Assembly: GCA_030430245.1 (NCBI GenBank)
Contig: JAUIFY010000007.1
Coordinates: 1 to 52,380, forward strand
Origin: a bacterium
GTDB lineage: Bacteria; Desulfobacterota; Binatia; UBA12015
Direction of reading: 5' to 3'
Length of the DNA: 52,380 nt
The notes beneath the pieces are model-generated. The model saw only the letters and a list, made by a program, of their open reading frames with translations. It searched no databases and was not told the DNA's origin. Shown here piece by piece: positions 48,852-52,380 of the stretch; the first letter of the stretch is position 1; the number at the start of each line of letters is the position of its first letter. The position numbers were made by a program, and so were the translations under genes.

Positions 48852-50897
48852 TCAGAGGAGCTCGTCGGAGGAGTCGTCCGCGGGTCGGTACCAGATCGGC
48901 GAGGACCAGGCGCGCTCCTGCAGGGTCTTGGGAAGATCGGGCCGAGGTTCGACTCCGGCTCGAATCGCGTCCCAGGTCGACCAGCGACAGGTCGGGTTCT
49001 CGAGCACGCGGACGTAGTAGAAGGCTCGCTGGCTCGCTTCGAAGTCGGGGTCGGTCCATGCGGCCCGCAGCTCGTCGCTGCCGACCTCGGCCGAGATGGA
49101 GCAGTCGTCGAGGTCGACCGTCGCTCCGTTGTCCGGGCAACGGTGCGTGTCCGGATCGGGCGTGCCGCCGTTCGAGCACGCCACGTCGTAGACCTTCTCG
49201 TGGGTCTCGCCTCCCTCGGTCCAACCCTTGATGATCTGCAGGCGTTGGAGTGCGGTCCCCCTCGGGTCGCGGAGAGCCCACGCGAGGAACGTGGGGGCGC
49301 CGTCCCCGGTGCTCGGCAGATCGCCGCCCATCGAGACGCCCCGCTCGTACGCCTGACGCACGACCTCGTGCTCGTCGAGAAGCGTTTCGTCGAGGTCGAA
49401 TCCGCCGAAGAAGCGCACCCGGATGCGGGGACCAGACGTGGCGAACGTTTCCTTGCGTCGGAACGCCTCGTAGATCGCCGCGCGGGTGTTCTCCTCGGCC
49501 CAGACGCCGGCGAGGCCCGACGCCCCGAACGTCGCGACCGGGCTGGACGTGTAGCTCCGGCCGTCGATCTCCGTCACGAGCTCCGGGGCCACCCACCGGG
49601 CTGCCGTCGCGAACAGGAAGGAGAGGGGAACCGAGCCGCGCAGCTCCGGGGTGCTGTCGAGGAGTCCGATCTTGGCGAAGAAGTCGGACTCGTCGTCCGA
49701 GATCGCGCCCGTGTGCGTGTCGCTGGAGCCGATGAAGCCGAACTTGAACGGGTTCCCGGTTCCTCCCTGGTCGAGAGCGAGTCCCCGCCGCAGGGCGTCG
49801 CGCACGTAGCTGCCGGGCGGCTTGCTCGGCAGCGCCGTCGCCACGCGGAACGGCATGATTTCGAAGTCGGCCCATTCGTCGGAGTCGGACAGCGCCGGAT
49901 GCGTGTCGGACGTGCCCTTGACCTGGGTTATTTCGACGAGTGGCTCGTTGCGCATGCGCTGCTCGGCGTATTCTTCGTCGAGCGGGTCGCCGGCCCAGTC
50001 GATCAGCTTGAACATCTGGCCGTTCGAGCCGTTCGAGTTGTGCGGGATCGCGATCGCCTCGATGCCCTGGTCGCGGAGTCCGTCCATCCAGTCCCAGAGG
50101 CCCTCGGGGTTCTGCGAGTGGAATCGCGAGAACGGCACCGCCGGAAGCCGATTCGAATCCTTGAAGACGACGTTGCGGTGCAAGTTGCCGCGATCGTCGC
50201 TCGACGACGTGTACTCGTAGGCCACGAACGTCGTGAACCGGCCCGGGTCGTTGAAGTGTTCGGCTGCGTCGATGATGTCTCGCCACGCGGACTTGGTCAC
50301 TTCGAGAGGGATCTCCGCCGGGATCGAGCCATTGGCGATCCCGAGGAGCATGTTGGGGATGAACGCGCCGAACGTTCTCGTGCGCCGGGGGATGCTCGTG
50401 AGGCCGAGGTTCTCGGGGTCGTTCAATCCGTGGATCGGCTTCGCGATCTCCAGCTTCGACAACTCCGTCGACGTGTCGCCGGCCGCACGCGCCACCCCGA
50501 GAAACATCGCGTGATCCGTCACCGCGTAGAAGTCCAGGGGCTCGCGAAGTCGCACGTTGAAGCCGCCGGGGTGCAGTAGGCTCTCTCCCTGGGCGTATCG
50601 GTACGCATCCCACGGCGTTGCGGTCGTTCCGAACGCGTACGCGTCGAACGAATAGACCGTGTGGACGTGGAGGTCGCCGAAGAAGGCCTCGCGATCCGGA
50701 TTCGGGCCGGTCGGGATCTCGAGGATCTCGTCCCCGATCTCGAGCTCGGGCGTGGGGAAGCGCTCGGACGCGTCCGTGGGCTCCTCGGATTGCAGCGGAT
50801 CGACGGCCGGCCCCTCCATCGGACCGGGGTCGCTCGAGCAGGCCGCGGTGAGGGCCAGCAGACAGGTCAGGAAGCCACTCCTCGGTCGCATCGTCAT
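48852..50897 (-). CDS. DUF3604 lipoprotein (PHP-like metal-dependent)
   Basis: A 681-residue protein. Signal peptide with lipobox LLALTAACSSD, so a predicted lipoprotein. The N-terminal motif FFGDLHVHTVYSFDAYAF has the His-x-His of PHP-like metal sites, followed by FYAVTDHAMFLG, YEYTSSSDDRGNLHRNVVF and FIGSSDTHTGAIS, which contribute further His/Asp ligands. This is the DUF3604 family, of unknown reaction, common in marine and deltaproteobacterial genomes. GGGGAG precedes ATG 50897; the long open reading extending upstream is not coding. Convergent with the Tgt-MnmC fusion, divergent from the TauD-like gene. Note the other PHP-like protein at 11903-15658. Confidence 0.92.
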   Translation of the reverse strand: MTMRPRSGFLTCLLALTAACSSDPGPMEGPAVDPLQSEEPTDASERFPTPELEIGDEILEIPTGPNPDREAFFGDLHVHTVYSFDAYAFGTTATPWDAYRYAQGESLLHPGGFNVRLREPLDFYAVTDHAMFLGVARAAGDTSTELSKLEIAKPIHGLNDPENLGLTSIPRRTRTFGAFIPNMLLGIANGSIPAEIPLEVTKSAWRDIIDAAEHFNDPGRFTTFVAYEYTSSSDDRGNLHRNVVFKDSNRLPAVPFSRFHSQNPEGLWDWMDGLRDQGIEAIAIPHNSNGSNGQMFKLIDWAGDPLDEEYAEQRMRNEPLVEITQVKGTSDTHPALSDSDEWADFEIMPFRVATALPSKPPGSYVRDALRRGLALDQGGTGNPFKFGFIGSSDTHTGAISDDESDFFAKIGLLDSTPELRGSVPLSFLFATAARWVAPELVTEIDGRSYTSSPVATFGASGLAGVWAEENTRAAIYEAFRRKETFATSGPRIRVRFFGGFDLDETLLDEHEVVRQAYERGVSMGGDLPSTGDGAPTFLAWALRDPRGTALQRLQIIKGWTEGGETHEKVYDVACSNGGTPDPDTHRCPDNGATVDLDDCSISAEVGSDELRAAWTDPDFEASQRAFYYVRVLENPTCRWSTWDAIRAGVEPRPDLPKTLQERAWSSPIWYRPADDSSDELL

Positions 50898-50945
50898 CTC
50901 GTCTCCCCTTCGCATTCGTGGGTCGCCGTGTGCGAGACTCTTTCC

Positions 50946-51833
50946 ATGGCGTTCGAGAGAATCAAGCTGCGCCGCGTCAGTGGAAGCCTGGGCGCGGAGG
51001 TCCGTGGAGCCGACCTGCGCGGGCTCGACGACCGGACGTTCGACGAGGTTCACCGCGCACTCCTGGAGCACGAGGTTCTGTTCTTCCCCGAATCCGGGCT
51101 GGACGACGACGCGCAGATGGCGCTGGCGCACCGGTTCGGGAAGCCCAGCGTGTTTCCGCTTCTCCGGGTCATGGGGGCGACCGGCCCCACGTTCCAGGTG
51201 ATCGAGGATGGCCCGGACAGCCCGAACGCGGCCGATGATTGGCACACGGACGTCACGTGGACGGCGGAGCCGCCGAAGGTCGCGCTGCTTCGCGCGGGCG
51301 TCGTGCCCGCCGCCGGAGGCGATACCATGTGGGGTTCCATGACGGCGGCCTACGAGGCGTTGTCGCCCGCCATGCAGGACTTCCTGTCGAGCCTGGAAGT
51401 CGTGCATGACAACGAATCGTTCATCCGCGCGGCCGGCCCGAAGATGGGAGATACCGAAGAGGCGAAGATGATCCTCGAGCAGCTCCGCGCCGAGTATCCG
51501 CCGGTGACCCACCCCCTGGTTCGGACCCACCCCGAGACGGGACGGCGGGCGATCCTGTACGGCGGCGACTTCATGAGGCGCGTCGTCGGCATGTCCGAGC
51601 CCGAGAGCGATGCGATCCTCGCGTTCGTGTCCGACCACATCGACCAATCCCGATTCCAGTGCCGGTGGTCCTGGACGCCCGGCGACCTTGCCATCTGGGA
51701 CGAGCGCTCGACGGTCCATCAGGCGGTGAACGACCATTTCCCGCAGAGGCGCAGCGTTCACCGCTGTGTGGTCGACGGGGATCGTCCCTTCTTCGATCCG
51801 GAGCGTCGGGCCGAGCCGCGCGCGGGCGGCTGA
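50946..51833 (+). CDS. TauD/TfdA family Fe(II)/2-oxoglutarate dioxygenase
   Basis: A 295-residue dioxygenase. The iron ligands are His100-x-Asp102 (ADDWHTDVTW) and the distal His in WDERSTVHQAVNDH; an Arg in RRSVHRCVVDG is the 2-oxoglutarate ligand. N-terminal start LRRVSGSLGAEVRGADLRGL is typical of TauD. GDTMWGSMTAAYEALSPAMQ is the conserved helix region. Family members release sulfite from taurine or hydroxylate acids and herbicides such as 2,4-D; the substrate here is unknown. Start ATG 50946. A possible two-gene unit with the following GPH transporter. Confidence 0.95.
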   Translation: MAFERIKLRRVSGSLGAEVRGADLRGLDDRTFDEVHRALLEHEVLFFPESGLDDDAQMALAHRFGKPSVFPLLRVMGATGPTFQVIEDGPDSPNAADDWHTDVTWTAEPPKVALLRAGVVPAAGGDTMWGSMTAAYEALSPAMQDFLSSLEVVHDNESFIRAAGPKMGDTEEAKMILEQLRAEYPPVTHPLVRTHPETGRRAILYGGDFMRRVVGMSEPESDAILAFVSDHIDQSRFQCRWSWTPGDLAIWDERSTVHQAVNDHFPQRRSVHRCVVDGDRPFFDPERRAEPRAGG

Positions 51834-51980
51834 TCCCGCCTGCTTTCCCGCGACCCATCGTCTGCAGTATGCCCACGGGGTGCCTCGACGCCGCGTGACG
51901 ATCCCGCGATTCCCTCTCAACCCGGTCGAGCCGAGCGGCGTCCAAGCGACGTGGTCGTCCCCTCCATCGTGAAGGAGTCC

Positions 51981-52380
51981 GTGCCGCCGCGGTCGGTGCC
52001 CCTGGGCACCAAGCTCGTCTACGGCAGCGGGTCCCTCGCCGTCGGGGCGAAGAACGCGGTCTTCGACATCTTCCTGCTCTACTACGAGACGAACGTCCTG
52101 GGATTGCCCGGGGCGCTCGCCGGCCTGTCCGTGTTTCTCACCATGTGCGTGGACGCGGTCAGCGATCCTCTCATGGGCTCGTTCTCCGACCATTTTCGGT
52201 CGCGCTTCGGTCGGCGACACCCGTTCATGTTCGCGGCCCCCTTGCCGGTGGCTCTGAGCCTGTACGGCCTCCTCGACCCGCCTTCCGGCCTGGGGGCGAT
52301 GGCCCTGTTCGCGTGGATGACCACCCTCTCCATCTTCGTTCGGCTCTCGCTCACGCTCTACCAGGTGCCGAGTGACGCGC
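51981..52380 (+). CDS. MFS transporter, GPH (glycoside-pentoside-hexuronide) family, truncated by window edge
   Basis: Only the first 133 codons are in the window. The start is assigned at GTG 51981 with AAGGAG three bases upstream; GTG 51969 and 51951 are alternatives. LGTKLVYGSGSLAVGAKNAV begins the first helix region. The signature MCVDAVSDPLMGSFSDHFRSRFGRRHPF matches the GPH/MelB motif D-x-x-x-D-P-x-x-G-x-x-S-D-x-x-x-x-x-x-G-R-R, where the two Asp residues bind the coupling ion. It follows the TauD-like gene by 147 bp on the same strand, so it might import that enzyme's substrate, though this is inference. Confidence 0.88.
   Translation, partial: MPPRSVPLGTKLVYGSGSLAVGAKNAVFDIFLLYYETNVLGLPGALAGLSVFLTMCVDAVSDPLMGSFSDHFRSRFGRRHPFMFAAPLPVALSLYGLLDPPSGLGAMALFAWMTTLSIFVRLSLTLYQVPSDA

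Noticed and set aside
50898..52220. N-terminal extension of the DUF3604 gene.
   Set aside because: The lipoprotein signal peptide with a Shine-Dalgarno starts at 50897 and the extension lies antisense to the TauD-like and MFS genes.
1..52380. tRNA, rRNA, CRISPR, insertion sequence or prophage.
   Set aside because: No cloverleaf-like sequence, direct-repeat/spacer array, transposase or phage protein was seen by eye; tRNA and CRISPR scans would settle this.

Overview
This 52.4-kb window is very GC-rich and densely coded, with genes on both strands and many 1-20 bp overlaps. Lipoproteins, a TonB-dependent receptor, cytochrome c maturation genes, ABC glycan-export genes and a DUF1329 protein mark a diderm (Gram-negative) chromosome. 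The mix of PhyH and TauD oxygenases, SDRs, a crotonase, PHP-type and DUF3604 proteins and a likely selenoprotein suggests an uncultured 'deltaproteobacterial' lineage (Myxococcota- or Binatota-like). The lineage is inference. I saw no rRNA, tRNA, CRISPR array, IS element or prophage.

Layout. 1-0.5 kb: a truncated membrane gene and a small ArsC/Spx-like redox protein whose active-site residue is encoded by an in-frame UGA with a hairpin directly downstream (probable selenocysteine). 0.5-4.3 kb, minus strand: epimerase-like SDR, PhyH oxygenase, cobalamin-type radical SAM and VOC protein, resembling a small biosynthetic operon. 4.4-6.3 kb: infC (without rpmI-rplT) and a D,D-carboxypeptidase. 6.4-8.7 kb: ccmABCD. 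8.9-9.7 kb: interlocking inverted repeats, a sigma-54 promoter and a secreted protein with a somatomedin-B-like cysteine pattern. 9.8-11.7 kb: HDOD protein plus a pentapeptide-repeat potassium channel. 11.9-17.4 kb: a large exported PHP-domain protein with two six-cysteine repeats, a HEAT-like protein and a small exported protein.

17.4-28.9 kb is a surface-glycan region: a lipoprotein; a 1,221-residue fusion of O-antigen ligase, TPR, beta-propeller and S9 peptidase; a nucleotidyltransferase; two family-2 glycosyltransferases; a kinase-like protein; and the two-gene ABC exporter (Wzt/Wzm type). 29-34.6 kb holds housekeeping and stress genes (SDR, UspA, GFA, voltage-gated K+ channel, MAPEG, hydrolase, inositol monophosphatase).

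34.7-38.7 kb: ilvBN behind a complete attenuator (leader peptide with five consecutive valines, anti-terminator, terminator), coupled to a small exported protein and a membrane glycosyltransferase. 38.7-46.2 kb: crotonase, SDR, lipoproteins, a TonB-dependent receptor, a pdxH pseudogene, DUF1329 and an NTF2-like protein. 46.2-52.4 kb: a cupin-like protein, a fusion of tRNA-guanine transglycosylase with an MnmC-type methyltransferase, a DUF3604 lipoprotein, a TauD-like oxygenase and the start of an MFS (GPH) transporter.

The observations I rate highest are the UGA-encoded redox protein, the Tgt-MnmC fusion, the O-antigen-ligase/S9-peptidase fusion and the ilv attenuator. All functional calls come from reading motifs by eye; no database search was run.
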